DNA from: Phaseolus vulgaris | Lineage: Eukaryota > Streptophyta > Magnoliopsida > Fabales > Fabaceae | Length of the DNA stretch: 64,000 bases | Direction of reading: 5' to 3' | NCBI RefSeq assembly: GCF_000499845.2 | Contig: NC_023753.2 | Coordinates: 24,476,942 to 24,540,941 of the forward strand | Shown here: positions 1 through 12,838 of the stretch, piece by piece | Position numbering within the stretch: the stretch's first letter is position 1 | How the letters are laid out: every line of letters starts with the position of its first letter | Translations under genes and position numbers: made by a program | Notes under the pieces: generated by a model | Database searches by the model: none | The model's input: the letters and a program-made list of their open reading frames with translations, nothing else | What the model was told of the DNA's origin: nothing

Positions 1-3000
1 TTTCTTGATTCGCTCTCTTCGCGATTCAGAAGAAGTCGGAGAATCAAGACTGACGTCGAGATCTGCAACGATATCCGCGAATTTCTTGCTTCGGTTGGCC
101 TTCCGGAGGACCACATTCCCTCCACCAAGGAGCTTCTTCTCCACGGATGGTCCTTTCGCTTTCCTTCGAAACTCTGCGTTTTGTTTGCGCCTTTTGCGTT
201 TAAGAATGAGCATAGTTAACTCGCGATATTCAATTGCTTCATTATTTTGCTTCTAAAATTCTGCAATATTAAAGGAATTGAGTTGTGATATTTTGTTTAG
301 CTGGAATGCTATGAAATTGCGAATCTCCTGCATGACTGCTCTGCGTAAGTTTTCTTTTAATAAACCATCAATGTCATCCCTAATCTCGTTACTGGTAGAG
401 TGGAGAAAAAATAGAGTGGACTAAATGAACATAATAAATGATGAGTGAAGATAGGTGAGAAATAAAATAGAAATTAAAGTTGTTTAGGGAGAGAAATATA
501 GAATTGATGAGGCGAGAGTGAGAGAGATGGGTGGAAGTAAGTTAGAATTATTACATTCCAAATTTAAAATTAATTCTTCTCTAACTTTATAATACCGACA
601 CCAACTTATTTCTATTCACTCAATGTTATTTCCATCATAAATAGAAATTACATTAAATAGTTCCCGAGAATGAAAAAATCCTCAAAACAATACATCAAAG
701 CAGGGACTAGATTGACGGATGTTTAATATTTTAATGACTAGTATAATTTCATTACTTTAGGGTAATACTTGAGCCACCGAATTGATGATCTACTCTTCGT
801 TTTATAGTTAGAGGTTGTTATTTATTTTTATTAGCCTAGTCTCCTCTGTTTATAGGAATGACCTGGCAAACATTGTCAGAAGGAGAGGGCATAAACAGAT
901 TCAGGAGCTTCTCACTAGCAGCTTATTAAAATCTGACGCTGATTTTTTAAGTGCTGAAACTAGTTTAGACGAGAGATTGGACGCCGCAGATGATTTTGAA
1001 GATCCCTTAACAGGTCAATTAAATTTCTTCTTTATGAATGGGTATTATTTTGTGTTGCTCACGACTGATGACTTAATCTAATGCAATTTAAAGGTCAGAA
1101 TGAAAAGGTGGACAGTTTAGTCGACAATGTTGAAACATCATCAGAGTATTTTCTGGGAAGTAGTTCTAGTAGTTTGTATGTTAACTCTTCTCACAGTTTA
1201 GGTGAAGGTACTGACATCGTGGAAGAAGCCTTGGCTAATTTGACCATAGAGGATGGCCTAAGAGAAGTCAAAGATCATGCTGAAGTGGTAAGCAATGCGA
1301 CAGAGGAGAATTTATACCCAACTGAAGTGACTATTGTGGATGATGATTGCGATAGTCTTTATCCCAACTTCAGTAGCCAAAGTTCCATCATGCCTGCAGA
1401 AATCTCTGGTGAATTACCGTTTGAGACAGTGTCTTCTGGTAACTCTGAGTCTGAGGATAGTTTAACGGGAAAAACAATTGGACAGTTAACCTTGTGGACG
1501 GAAAAGGACTCTGGCACTTCATTTAATGATTCCAATCTTGGTGCTGAAGAAAAAGAGTTCAGTGATTTAGAGCAAAAGGACTTCGGTGCATTAGAAGGTC
1601 AAGATGATGACAATGATGATATTGTTGAAAATGTTACAACAATTTCTGAAGTTTCCATTAGGGAAAATTTATCTGGTGATGGCAGACTTGAGTCAATTGT
1701 TCATTCTGCTGACAGCAGTTCTACAAATCTCGACACTTTGGCCAACTTGAAGGAAAAGGTTGCAAAATTTATTCAGAATGGAGATTTGGATCCAGTTGAA
1801 GGTAATTGCTAATTGTAGTGATGTATTGTTTGTTAAAATTATGGGGTTTTAAATACAGAGGAAGATAGATGAAAGAAGATGAAACACTGAATTGATATTA
1901 ACTAAGGTATTATAGGGAGTGAGATAAAAGAAAATGAAACACTGATTTTGATATTAACTAAGATGTATTGCATTGTATTGATGTATTTAATATATTCACA
2001 TTCTTAACAAATTTGGGTAACAAAATCATCGTAAGATAAGGAAATACATATGAGAAGATATATTCATATATTCTAACTGTTATCATGAATGGCTACAGTT
2101 ATGAGTTTGACAGAAGTGGTTTCCGATTTTCAACATATTTAGTAAAAAGAAAACAATGACGAAAAAATAGATGATCTACCTTACCTTAACTCAAAATTTC
2201 TCTCTAAATGTTGGCTACTAAATGAAAAAAAGTTCTTTGGCAACGAACAAGTGACTATGATTTAGTCAAACCCGTTCTAATCAACAGATAAAGTTCTAAT
2301 CAACAGATAAAGTCAGCATATTTTCTTCGTTCAGTGCAAATTTTATGTACACCTTCTATTTTTCCCTTTTTGACAATGCCCCTATTGTTTGATTCTTAGA
2401 TCATGTCTCTGGCATTTCAAATGGGGATGATCCCAAGGAAAGCAAAGAGACTATTGAATCAGAACTTGTCATGGCTCATGTGAACTCATTGACATCCAAA
2501 CTAGATCTATCTGGGCCATTGGATTTGGATAAGCCTCTTTGGTCAGTATTTTATAATTGTGTGGATGTTAGTAACCAACTGGGACTATGAGAAGTCCATT
2601 GATGTTTTCATTTGAACTGAACCCCTCCTTTTTTCTGCATTCAAATCATATATAGGGATGATCACTTGCCACATGAGGATCTAACTACTCATTTTGACAA
2701 GGACGCAGATACTGAGGTCATTTTGTGTATAAATATCCATAAATTGTATCTATCAACAGCTTCTTGTGATCTTAATTCATTTTACTTATTTTGATTATGC
2801 AGACTTCAAAGGTACCAAATGAAAGTGAGATAAATCATCTCAAGTTCATGCTGGTAGTAATTATTTAAAAGTCTTTTTTGTGGTTTAGATGTTGATAAAG
2901 CTAACTATTTTTTCTTAGAATATTTATGAATATAACCTGTAATCACACTTTTCCTCTTCCGTTTGCAAATGTTTCAGAATCAGAAGGAGTTGGAACTTTC

Positions 3001-6000
3001 ACTGCTGAGGGAACAGATTGAAAAGGCAAAGGTAAGTGAGTAGTATCTGAAAACTGGCACTACAAGATGTGTGTGTATTTTGCTAAGATCCTACATTGGC
3101 TAGGTGCTAGACTACTTGTTATTTGAGCACTCGTCCTTTCTTGGACTAGCTTTTACAGTTGAGTTTGAACCAATCCGTTCTCAATTCTTATGTACATTTT
3201 CTGGCATCAGCCTAGTTGTTAGCATAAAAAATGACATTTCTCTGGACTTTGGCCGCTTTAATTCACCAGGTTAAAAAAATACATTTCTTAATTCATTTTG
3301 ACAGACCTAAGAGTAAAGATTATAGAAAGACAGGAACATGTGTTCCTGAATGAGTGATAAAGAGAGACAAAGATTGAGAGGCAATGTAAAGTGTAATAGG
3401 GAGAAAGAGATGACTGTAACGTATTTTGTACTGTTTACTTTCTCTCCTTTTTTTAAGAACTACCTCTTTGGATGTCTCCCTATTTGATTTTACATAAATT
3501 CTGTGATGGAATGAATGAAGTCCTGTTTGCTTAATGTGTACATATGATCAGGAGATAACTTTGTAAAGATTCTCTAACCCTTTGGGAACTTGGATATTAT
3601 GGGGTACCTGGTGATGTGATCTTGATTGGGTCAATGTAATTTTGGATTTTCTTATAATTTGTGTTATGTTTTTAATTAAGAGTACCAAAGGATGCACTTG
3701 GAAGAATATGAGGAATAAAGGAAATTGACTGATTTGTATGATAGGCCCATGAAAATATATCATTTCTACGTGTTGATGAAGACTTGGGCCCAATTTGAAG
3801 ATAAGATACGAAGTCCAAATTCACATGATCTAGAAAAAGGATTGATGGCTGGAGTTTAAATAGTTGGGCTAAATAATTGCTTAAGCCCATTTTCATAATT
3901 TTTAATCTATTTTTAGTATTTTTTTTATTTAAATATTCAGATGTCTTTTAAGATGCCCTAGGTCAGTTTTTTAGGGTTCTTCAGCTTCCTAAACTATAAT
4001 GATAAGTAGTGGGGTAGTGAGGAGTCAATAATAGTGAAAAAGAAGTTAGTGGGAATTTAAAATAAGTGCTAGTGGGAATTTATGTGGAATTTATAGAGGA
4101 TTCGGTGGAGTATTTAAGTGTTCTCATCTCCTAGTCCCACATCAATTAGTATTACATGCACGGTGGAGTATTTAAGTGTTCGAGTATTCGGTTTTCCCTC
4201 CTTAATTGTTAGGTTTTAAGGGTGGGTTCCCCAACTATTTGAGTACTAATCACCCTTATCCTGTAATGAAAGCATTTGAATCTCCTGAATTTATATCATA
4301 ACTGCAAGTTATTTCTAGGAATGATGATAATCCAAGATCACATATGTGAAAGGTTTTGCTTTTAAAACTTGAATAAGTGTAGTTCAATCTGAAGTTGTGT
4401 CCCACATCTGACGAAATTCAACATATTTTTGTTAGTGTGGAAGTGTTAACATGATCATAGCAAACTAGAAGCAATTGAACGTTCAGCCTTTCTCTCACCC
4501 TTTTATTCAATATAAGAGAGTTATTCCATAATCCATACAACTCAGTTACATGTATGTTGTTGCTTTCAGCTTGCCTTGTCTACGTTGCAAACCAAGGCAG
4601 AAGCAGAAATCAGTAAAGCCCGAAAACTTATATCTGAAAAAGATGAAGAACTACACTTTGCTGAAGAAAGTCTTTCAGGACTCAAGGAGGTATTGCCTTT
4701 GTCTTCTTGTTTACTTGTAATCCAGTAATGTATTTGGAGCACCTTGCATTCTTGGGGTAGTGGTTATCTTTTCCAAAATTTTAAGCAGTTTCAGTAGGAA
4801 TATTGCTTACAAAATTGAAGAGTAATTGTTTTAAATTATTCATACATTTGATTAGAACATTCAACATTCCCTAAACTTACAGTTGCAAAACAAGTCTTGA
4901 GTATCGCATGATAAAACCACCTGATCCCTGCTTTTATAGGGTCGTGTTCTAATTTTGCAAAAAGAACAATCAAAGCTGATGCCATTTACGAAGCTGAGTT
5001 TCATATGAAAAAAAAAACTTTCAAACGCCATATTTAATTATGTGTTTAGGGGTAGCTGCTGTAGTTTTAATACTCCCTTTATATGGAAGATTTTCGTATC
5101 TGTCCCTGAATATACTATAGTTCATATGAAACTGTATACACATTCCTTACAATATATGCAAAGGATGCGCCAGAAGCAACAAATCTGGGGGCTGTTGGAC
5201 AAGGGGGAAGTGTAGCCTAGAATATATATCTGCTGCTCCTGGATCTTCAAGTATCATTGGATCGATTTACAATTTGACCAGAAACTTCATATTTGATATT
5301 ATGAGAATCTATAGTTGAATTAAAATGTTAATCCAGCTATGTGGTTGTCTGCTTCAATGAATGCATGATGACAGGAGTGTGTTTTTTCACATGGAAAAGA
5401 AGGTTCTATTTGATCCCATATATGGTGTATTTGGTAATCAATACGAACTAATGACTTTATATCCAAACAGATGAAAAATAGATTATTTAGATTAAAACTT
5501 GTATGCATGATGATAGTTCTGTTGTAATCATATTCCAGATTCAGATTGAGTTCTGTGGTGATGGTGACATTGTGGAGGTGGCTGGTAGCTTCAACGGTTG
5601 GCATCACCGAATAAAACTGGATCCTCAACCATCAACTAGTGCTGTAGACCTTGGGGGATCAAGGTTTTATTAGTTACTTTTAAGTGATTAATTATGTGTC
5701 ATCATTCTGTCCTTGTTGATTACGTATTGTTTGTTGATCATACCAGAGGGAATGTGTAGAAGATTCTTTGTTTGATGCTGATCAGTGTTAAGGCTAAAAT
5801 TGGAAGCATCATTTCAATGATTTGTTACTGGAATCAGCCAATGTTATCTATAGGATACAGAATAAAAAACCCGTTGCATATCGTGATAAAAATTATATTA
5901 GAAAACTTAACTTGTCTTAATAATAATACTGACCAATGCTGTTCAATGTAATAATATCCAGGAGTTCCAGATTTTGGTCAACAGTACTTTGGCTTTATCC

Positions 6001-6353
6001 TGGTGCATATGAGGTGTGCATCTTCAACGATACTAATTAGAATCAGTAATAATTAGAGTCAGCATCTTTCTGGTTCCTCTTTCCATTTTTTTCCTTTTTC
6101 ATTATGGGCTTTATTTTGTCTTTTCGTTTGGTAGGGTAGCAGTTGGAATAGGTTGTTGGGTGGTTTGTTACCTATTTGTTTCAGTTAGTTACCTTTTTTA
6201 CTCGTAAAGCATAATACTTATAGATGATTTAATACCTGTATTTATTTCTTGTAGATAAAATTTGTTGTTGATGGCAAATGGATAACAGATCCTCAAAGGG
6301 AGTCGGTAACAAGGGGTCACATATGTAACAACATTCTAAGAGTAGATAGATGA
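1..6353 (+). CDS. PTST3: PTST3-like starch-targeting protein (CBM48), 5'-truncated by window edge
   Basis: Partial multi-exon gene. The exon model, read from GT-AG borders with phases that all agree, is: <1-149, 856-1013, 1094-1801, 2400-2541, 2656-2716, 2803-2853, 2978-3031, 4570-4689, 5539-5663, 5962-6013, 6255-6353 (TGA). The N-terminal part has the conserved block ending [17 protein letters not shown], which runs across the first splice into [20 protein letters not shown] long acidic Ser/Glu/Asp-rich linker (exon 3) follows. Exons 6-8 look coiled-coil (heptad-like Leu/Glu/Lys). Exons 9-11 encode a CBM48/AMPK-type glycogen-binding domain with [16 protein letters not shown] and [11 protein letters not shown]. 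Proteins of this layout (PTST2/PTST3, 'AMPK-related') act in the plastid stroma and help deliver malto-oligosaccharide primers to starch synthase; the role here is inferred from family. The transit peptide and start codon lie outside the window. The linker resembles PTST3 more than PTST2, so the symbol is tentative. Part of the 3' end recurs near the SAMS gene. Confidence 0.87.
3032..4569 (+). other. Large intron of the PTST3-like gene
   Basis: This 1.54-kb intron lies between exons encoding adjacent coiled-coil segments and is much longer than most of the others. It includes a short direct repeat (ggtggagtatttaagtgtt near 4101 and again near 4161). An internal insertion is possible but I could not define its ends. 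No coding domain was recognised. The preceding intron (1802-2399) holds small direct repeats of its own: the atgaaacactga... block twice around 1878-1970, and a 20-bp unit around 2275-2312. Confidence 0.5.
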
Positions 6354-7439
6354 TGCATTACGACTCAGGTCAATTGTTAGATGTATATAATCTGGTAAGC
6401 CGATGGTTTTCATCTTGATTGTTCTTAATCATCAATTTAAAAAATGTTGCGAGATACACTGGAAATTACAGAGTCGAACTATGGATTTCAAGTGAAAATT
6501 GAAAATCGTGGATGTGCAACATTCTAAGAATAGATTACTGATATATTCAAATATTCAATTATTGTCTTGTTTTTTTTATCATTAATCAGTTAGGGCTTGC
6601 TTGCACTTATGTTAATTTCAGCATAGTCTTATAACTTCTTAATTTTTATACAATACAGAATTTTTGTTTGGTTTTTATTAGTGTCCTAATATTATGATGA
6701 ACTACTATAGGGTACATAAAGATTGAAGAAAATGTGGTTTGCTGTGAATTTCTAAAATCACCAGGCTTGACAGCTAATGGACCAGGAGGGGAGACGCTAG
6801 AATGAGCAGAATCTTAACGAGTGTCGTTTGCTACCGTCCTATTTGTACATTTGTGTCTAAAATTTTAAAAATTAGGAAATTTAGGGTGGGTTAGTGGGGA
6901 GGATTTGGGAGTCCATAACTGAGAAGTCGTAGCTTCAGACCACGCAATCATTGTATGAATCAGGGAAGAATTGTAGCCTCCTTCGTTTTTGTATTCTTTT
7001 GTTGTCGAAGCCAGGATATTTTACATGTGATATTTGATGACTTCCTACGTTTTCAAGTTGGCACGAAAGAAGCGAAAAAGGGTTATGGAGGGGAACAGCA
7101 ACCGGCGCATAAAACCTCACTTGCACAATTATATACGTAACATCCCTTCATAATCATTACACAATTTAGAATAGAACATACAGTGCGGTAATGAAAGATA
7201 TATTTAATAGTGTTTAAATATAAATTTAAACCTTCAACCTTTCCAGGCAGATTGTCTGATTCTTCCTCACTTTGCAATTTCTCTTTGGATATATAGGAAA
7301 GAAAAAGGTGGGCCATATGGTAGACTAAAATAAAGAAACCAGAAATAAGTAAAAAAAGAAAGAGACTGTAAATTTATCTTTAGTTAAAAATTGATAGAAC
7401 CTTGATAAAGATTCATTACAGTTTATCCCATCATCATCT
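6354..7439. other. Downstream region of the PTST3-like gene
   Basis: The 3' UTR and intergenic DNA after the TGA at 6351-6353. The first ~120 bp (to about 6480) is matched by the copy at 38938-39055 beyond SAMS. The rest is AT-rich with no supportable ORF, RNA gene or recognisable element. Confidence 0.5.
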
Positions 7440-8090
7440 GATAGTCTTGTCTTGAATGTTTCTTTCTCCATATCTAGTATTTTTTCTTCTTGAACACTCA
7501 CTTCACTTTATTTGACAACCTTGTGATTCCTGAGTAGATCAATAAGTGTTTGTGTTCTTTTTTTAAGATTCAATCTCATTTTTCATGGAAATCTGTCATT
7601 CTTGACCTTCTATAACTTCTATGGTTTCTTTAAAGCTTTTAGGTTGAGAATCTTTTATCTCTTTAATTGTAGTCAAAACATAATAAATAATATCAACATG
7701 CCTAAACCTATGTACATGTTTGATTGTTTCTGCTCTTCCTATCAACCTTGATAGTTGGAATACAAAAGTACACCTTTTGACCTTCTTGAGTGAGAGATAA
7801 AATGTTGATTTTCATCGTTTAATGTTCCATCGTCTAACCCCACCAAACAATTTGATGCATCACTATAAGGTTCTACCTCATCCTTTCTTTGGATCTTTTC
7901 ACAACATAATCATCGAATGTGATATCCTTGCTACTGGAGGCATTTAACTTCTGTAGGTTCCAACCTCTATAACTTATACCCCTTCAAACCTTCAATGTAT
8001 CTAATGAAGATACAAGCTCATGCTTTCAATTTATCTTTATTCACATGTGAAAATGTCAAGGTGCCAAACGCTATTAGACTATCATAATCT
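7440..8090 (-). pseudogene. Ty1-copia polyprotein relic (integrase C-terminus to start of RT)
   Basis: Read on the minus strand with several frame changes and stops, this stretch resembles the copia region between integrase and reverse transcriptase. Recognisable pieces, in order from high to low coordinate, are LGTLTFSHVNKDKLKA, FIRYIEGLKGYKL, RLEPTEVKCL, KDITFDDYVV, DEVEPYSDASN and, near 7560-7600, MKNEIESL. These match the usual 'KCIFIGY..GVKGYRLW..' and 'M..E..SL.KN.TW' blocks of the TNT1/Tork-like lineage. No LTRs were found at either side, so this is an isolated old fragment. The lineage is inferred from memory of conserved blocks. Confidence 0.6.
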
Positions 8091-8879
8091 ATTGACCTTC
8101 CACATATCCATGAGAGTTCTACAATTTAGAAGGGACACCGACTCCTATAAGATAAACGATATTAATGAAAAAAGAGAAAAAAATATCTTTATCATTAACA
8201 ACCTGTTTGTTTCTAAGTATCACAAGTGAGGAGGGAGGGGTGAGTGAGTGTAATGTATGTTTAGTTCTGTGTTTTTGAGGGTGTTCAAGCGGATGGGGGA
8301 GCAGGTGAGAGCGTTGTTTTTTACTCTTCACAAAAATGAAGAGATTTGTGTTGATTCCACGTAAGCACAATGCTATTTTACTTTGATACCTTGGATGCAT
8401 TCTGAATATATTAAAAATAGTGAATACATTGGTGGGTAGTTGTGCATGCATTCAGAATACAATGGTGTCAGTTTGTGAAAGTTGTGCTTGCCGTGCTTAG
8501 AGAGAGTGAACCTTGTATTGTGAGAGCTGGTTTTGTTGTGCCCAGAATGAGTGAACGTGAGAGCTGGTTTATTGTTAGAGTTGTTCAGTTTTATGTGCTT
8601 GAGGAAGAAAAAGAAAAAAAAGAGGTAAAATCATGAGTCTCTGTTGATTTTTTTACTAGAATCAATTTCGCTATACGTCTCCGGAAACAAGCATAATCAA
8701 TTTTCCAATTTTTCCAAATGGTGCATGTTGGTTTTATAGAATAGATTATATAGTTTTTAAAACTAGAACGAGAATCGATCCTCGTTATGTGACAAATGTG
8801 CTATAATTGATTTTGGTTTATCTATAACTACATACAAAGTTGATTTTGTGAATTTATAATATTTTTTGTTGTGTTTTTT
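8091..8879. other. Unassigned spacer
   Basis: No gene or element with recognisable domains. It contains a local direct repeat around 8505-8565 (gtgaac...gtgagagctggttt twice). The right edge near 8870-8887 is a run of T on the plus strand next to the LINE 3' fragment, which could be the remnant of an A-rich LINE tail read on the minus strand. Confidence 0.35.
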
Positions 8880-9179
8880 TTTTCTAGATTGGATCTTGGG
8901 TGTTGTGGTGGTTGGATACCCCTAGCAGCCCCATCATTGTTAATTTTAACCCAGTCTCGTGAAGGAAACTCTCATCTAACAGGAAGAGGACGAAGAACTT
9001 TACCACTACGAGTATTAATACCAAAAAACTTAATCACGTTGAAATTCAACATATCATTCTTCATTGGACCTTTAAACGAATTTTCCACTAGACAAGTTAA
9101 ATCTTTAATTACTGAAATAGCCCAAAAAACCTCAATCTTATCCTGAAATGTAGCATAATTCCTCATACACCATATCATC
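8880..9179 (-). pseudogene. LINE 3' fragment, zf-RVT tail to start of RNase H
   Basis: Minus-strand reading gives a zf-RVT type tail (IWCMRNYATFQDKI) followed by the beginning of an RNase H-like domain (WVKINNDGAARG). This is the end of the LINE described at 9589-12838, separated from it by the solo LTR at 9180-9588. Conceptual removal of that LTR and one 5-bp target copy joins the two LINE parts in one open frame. The RNase H domain is cut short close to the T run at ~8880, so the 3' end is truncated or rearranged. Confidence 0.78.
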
Positions 9180-9588
9180 TGTACCGGTGAGACCCATACG
9201 AATGAAAATACATCTCCTCATCAATGGGCCGACCGACACCACGAATCTAATTACGCTTAAGCAAAGTTAATCAAGCTAATCAATGGTTAAGAGCTAGGTA
9301 ATGTATTCCTAAACGTGACCCAAACCCTTTAATCTGGCCCAAGAACCAGGTACGTCATCATATAGTGTTATGACTATCGAGTGCCGTATACTAAAACTGA
9401 CTTGAGCGTTGGAGTGCCTTCTGCAGGTACCATCCGAGTTTGGGCTACGAGAAGACCGAGAGGTGGAACGAGTAGAGGGAAGGAAAGATCTTGCTTGGAG
9501 AGGAAGTGAAGTGTCATCCGATCGACCGATTAAGGAAGGACAAGAACAATCTCAATAGTTCTCTAGGCCTCAACCTTGTTCGAGAACA
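9180..9588 (+). repeat. Solo LTR (gypsy type) with perfect TSD TCATC
   Basis: The 409-bp segment begins TGTACCGG and ends CGAGAACA. It is flanked by the identical pentamer TCATC at 9175-9179 and 9589-9593. It contains the block actgacttgagcgttggagtgcc, which is shared with the Tat-type LTRs at 53974-54712 (cttgatcgtcggagtgc) and 62790-63304 (same block on the minus strand). No internal retrotransposon sequence is present, so it is a solo LTR left by LTR-LTR recombination. It lies inside the LINE open frame, which is continuous across the site when the LTR is disregarded. Confidence 0.88.
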
Positions 9589-12500
9589 TCATCCAAATAG
9601 AAAAATTTATCACAACAAGCTTAATCAATTTAATAAAAGAAATAAAATCATCCTTATTAGAGAAATGAGAAGTAAGAAAACTCTTCCGAGCCCAACTCAA
9701 AATATGCAAAGCATTAGAACATTCAAAAAATAAATGTTGAATAGATTCCTCAAGCTTTTCACAAAGCGTACACATAGAACATATATGCAAACCTTTATTC
9801 TGAATATGTTGATTTGTAGGAAGCCGCCCATGAAAAACTTTCTAGAGTACTAGAGTTTTGGAAGGCGGAATAGATGAAGGCCAAATGAATTTACCCTAAC
9901 CACAGGGAATTCCTGGTTCCAAGAAAAAAGTCCTAGCCAATTTAAGATTGAAATGACCAGACTCATTTAGAATCCAATTAGGAATATCCTGTTCCTCCCT
10001 AACCATGATATGATTAAAAAAATGAGGCATCTGCTGTAAAGATAAGGAAATATTCCAATCACAACCTGTCCAAAACTGAGAGGCTGTATCCGGAATGCTA
10101 ACACCATAAGATAACCTTGCAATATTTGCTAAACAAGTAGTAGAACACCATTTATCATTCCAAAAATTAATAAAAGAACATGCACCAACAGTCCAAGAAA
10201 TATAATGAAGTATAATAAAATAAATCTTCTTAATTCCAGGCCAAAGAGATGAAGATCTATAAACCATTCTAAACTTATATTTTGATTTAAGAACCCTATC
10301 TTTCAAGAGCAAAGACCAAGACCTGTTGCTATAAGCAAAGTTCCAAGCAAGCTTAAGAAGATATGCATTATTTTCATGATGAAGATTAATAATCTTCAAA
10401 CCTCCATTCTCAAGAGGAGAACAAATCGTATCCTAATTCACGGTGACTACGCGTTTTTTCATAATATCATCAGTCCAAATAAAATTTCGACACCACTGCT
10501 CAACTTGGTTAAGAAGTGAAATAGGTCATTTATACATATTACAACTATAAGCTAGAAATCCAGTAATCATCGTATTGATCAACTGAATCCGATTCATCAT
10601 GCTAAAAGATTTACCTTTCAAAAATGTTCTAGCTTCAATTTGACTCTATCAGCCAAAGGTTGAAGAATTCGACACTTTGGAGCACCAACAAAGATAGGCA
10701 CTCCAAAATAATTGAAAGGTAAACAACCATGACTACAAGAAAGAATACGTTGAATTTTGGTGACAAATCTTGCAGAATTATCCATGGTGAAAAAACTACT
10801 TTTAGAGTTATTAACATAATGACCAAAAAAATCACCATATATTTTAAGAAAAATACTCAAATTTCTAAGAGACTTAATATCCCCCTAAAAAAAAAAGTAT
10901 GTCATCAGCATATAAAATATGAGAGGGAGTGAAATAACCGTGCAGACTAGCCATATGTAAACTTTTCTTATCATTCACAAACTTAGAGATACCTCTACTA
11001 AGAATTTCCTCTGCAAGACAAAAATGTAAAGAAGACAAAAGATCATCTTGTCTAACCTCTACTGCAAGGAAAAAACCCACCAAACTTCCATTTATTCCAA
11101 TAGAAAGCATAGATGAATGAAAAATTGTACTAATCCAACCGAAAAACGAGGGGTGAAAACCAAAGCGTGTCAAAAATAATAAAAAGAACTTTCAACTCAG
11201 AGTGTCAAAGGCTTTATGAATATTAACTTTGTAAGCCACATTACCTCCTCTAACCTTTTTAGAAATCATGTTAATAGCTTCAGAAGCAATACCAATGCAA
11301 TCCTGAATTTGTCTACCCTGCACAAACTCATATTTATTAGGAGAAATGATTCTAGCAGCCACAATTGCAAGCCTATCCGCCAGTATCTTGGAAATAATCT
11401 TAAATTTGAAATTAGCAACAACAATTGGCATGTAATCTTTAATTGAGTTAGCACCTTGAATCTTAGGAATAAGAGATACCACATTACTGTTTATTCCAGG
11501 GAGAACCCAATTTTGTTTAAAAAACTGTTGAACAACATTGCAAACATCTGTCCCAATAATGTCTCAACAAGAATGATAAAAAAAAACAGCAAAATCATTA
11601 GGATCAGGAGCACTATTACCATTAATAAAAAGAACAGTCTTGATTTCCAAAAAATCAGGACATTTAATCAACATCATATTCTCCTCAGAGGAAACTCCCA
11701 GGAATATAAGAACCAATAAAATTTTCCATATTACTTGTATCCGGAATATAGAAATAGACTTAGCATAAAGATTTTTATAAAAGTCCAAAATATGATCCTA
11801 AATGAGTTTAGGATCCTCAGTAAACTCATTATCAATCCGTAGACGATGAATCATTATAATTATTTCTCCTTTTGACCACATCAAGGAAAAAAACAATATT
11901 TCTATCTCCATCTTTGAACTATAACATCTTAGCCCTTTCTTTCCATAACAAATACTAACAGTGAAGAGCATGGTCAAGCTCCTCTTAGCAATCTTTTCTT
12001 GACAGAGAAGTCCATCTATATCAGAAAAACTAGCAGTCTCTAAGTTTTGTTGAATACCAAGGAGGAGACCTTGCTTAAGAAGAACTGCATTGTGAACATT
12101 ACCAAAAAAAATTTATTTCAGTCTCAGAGCTCAATTTTCAACCTTTCTAACTTATGTTGCAAAATAAGCATAGGACAACCAACAACCTTATTAGTCCAAG
12201 AATCATGAATAAGTTTTAGACATGAAGTGTCCTGAAGCCACGTAGAAAAGAAATGAAAATTGCCAACCTTCCTCAAAGAATTACTAGCAAGACTAGCAAG
12301 AATAAAGGAATGATCAAAACAATTTTTAACAAAAACTTGATAAGTACAAGAATCCCATTCATCCAGACACATTCCATTACATAAAGCCCTTTCCAGTCTT
12401 CTATGAATTCTATGCAACCCTCTCCTTCCATTACACCAAGTATAACAAGATTCAGCAAAAGGCATACAAAAAAGATCATTAGTATTAATCTAATCAAGGA

Positions 12501-12838
12501 ATTCATTTCAAGAAACCTGATTAGGAGTCACCCGCCTTTATAGTCATCCGTCGAGAGCACAACAGTAAAATCTCTAAAAATACACCAAGGCCCTGTGAAG
12601 AAACTAAGATCCCTCCACAAAAGCCATCTAGCCAAGCATGTGTTAGCACCATAAACACCTGCAAAGCTAAAAATTTTATCATGCATAAGACAAGTTACAA
12701 AAATAAACTTTATTAACAATAGGATATATAGCCACCAGATGCATATTAACAGATTTGAAAAGGACATCAAAAGCAACAATGTACAACATCATAGGTTCAG
12801 CAAGAAAAACCAGGAGGAGTTTATATAGTTTAAGTAAA
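9589..12838 (-). pseudogene. L1-type LINE ORF2: endonuclease to zf-RVT, decayed
   Basis: Minus strand, 5' to 3' from high coordinates. The endonuclease part has an AEP motif near 12790 and the L1-EN C-terminal block TWCNGRRGLHRIHRRLERALCN near 12440-12380 (shown in part; Trp, Asn and the Arg run are the key residues). Reverse transcriptase starts with VSLIPKIQGANSIKDY (11482 downwards), then FVQGRQIQD, the catalytic YADD near 10910, and FNYFGVPIF near 10710. A connector follows, then zf-RVT (CTLCEKLEESIQHLFFEC) near 9780-9735. Several stops and frameshifts separate the segments, so it is inactive. Continuity with 14068-14447 and 8880-9179 shows a single element interrupted by later insertions. 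Confidence 0.87.

Noticed and set aside
8119..8640. Frames of 64-110 codons on both strands
   Set aside because: No domain, overlapping on both strands, in spacer with local repeats.
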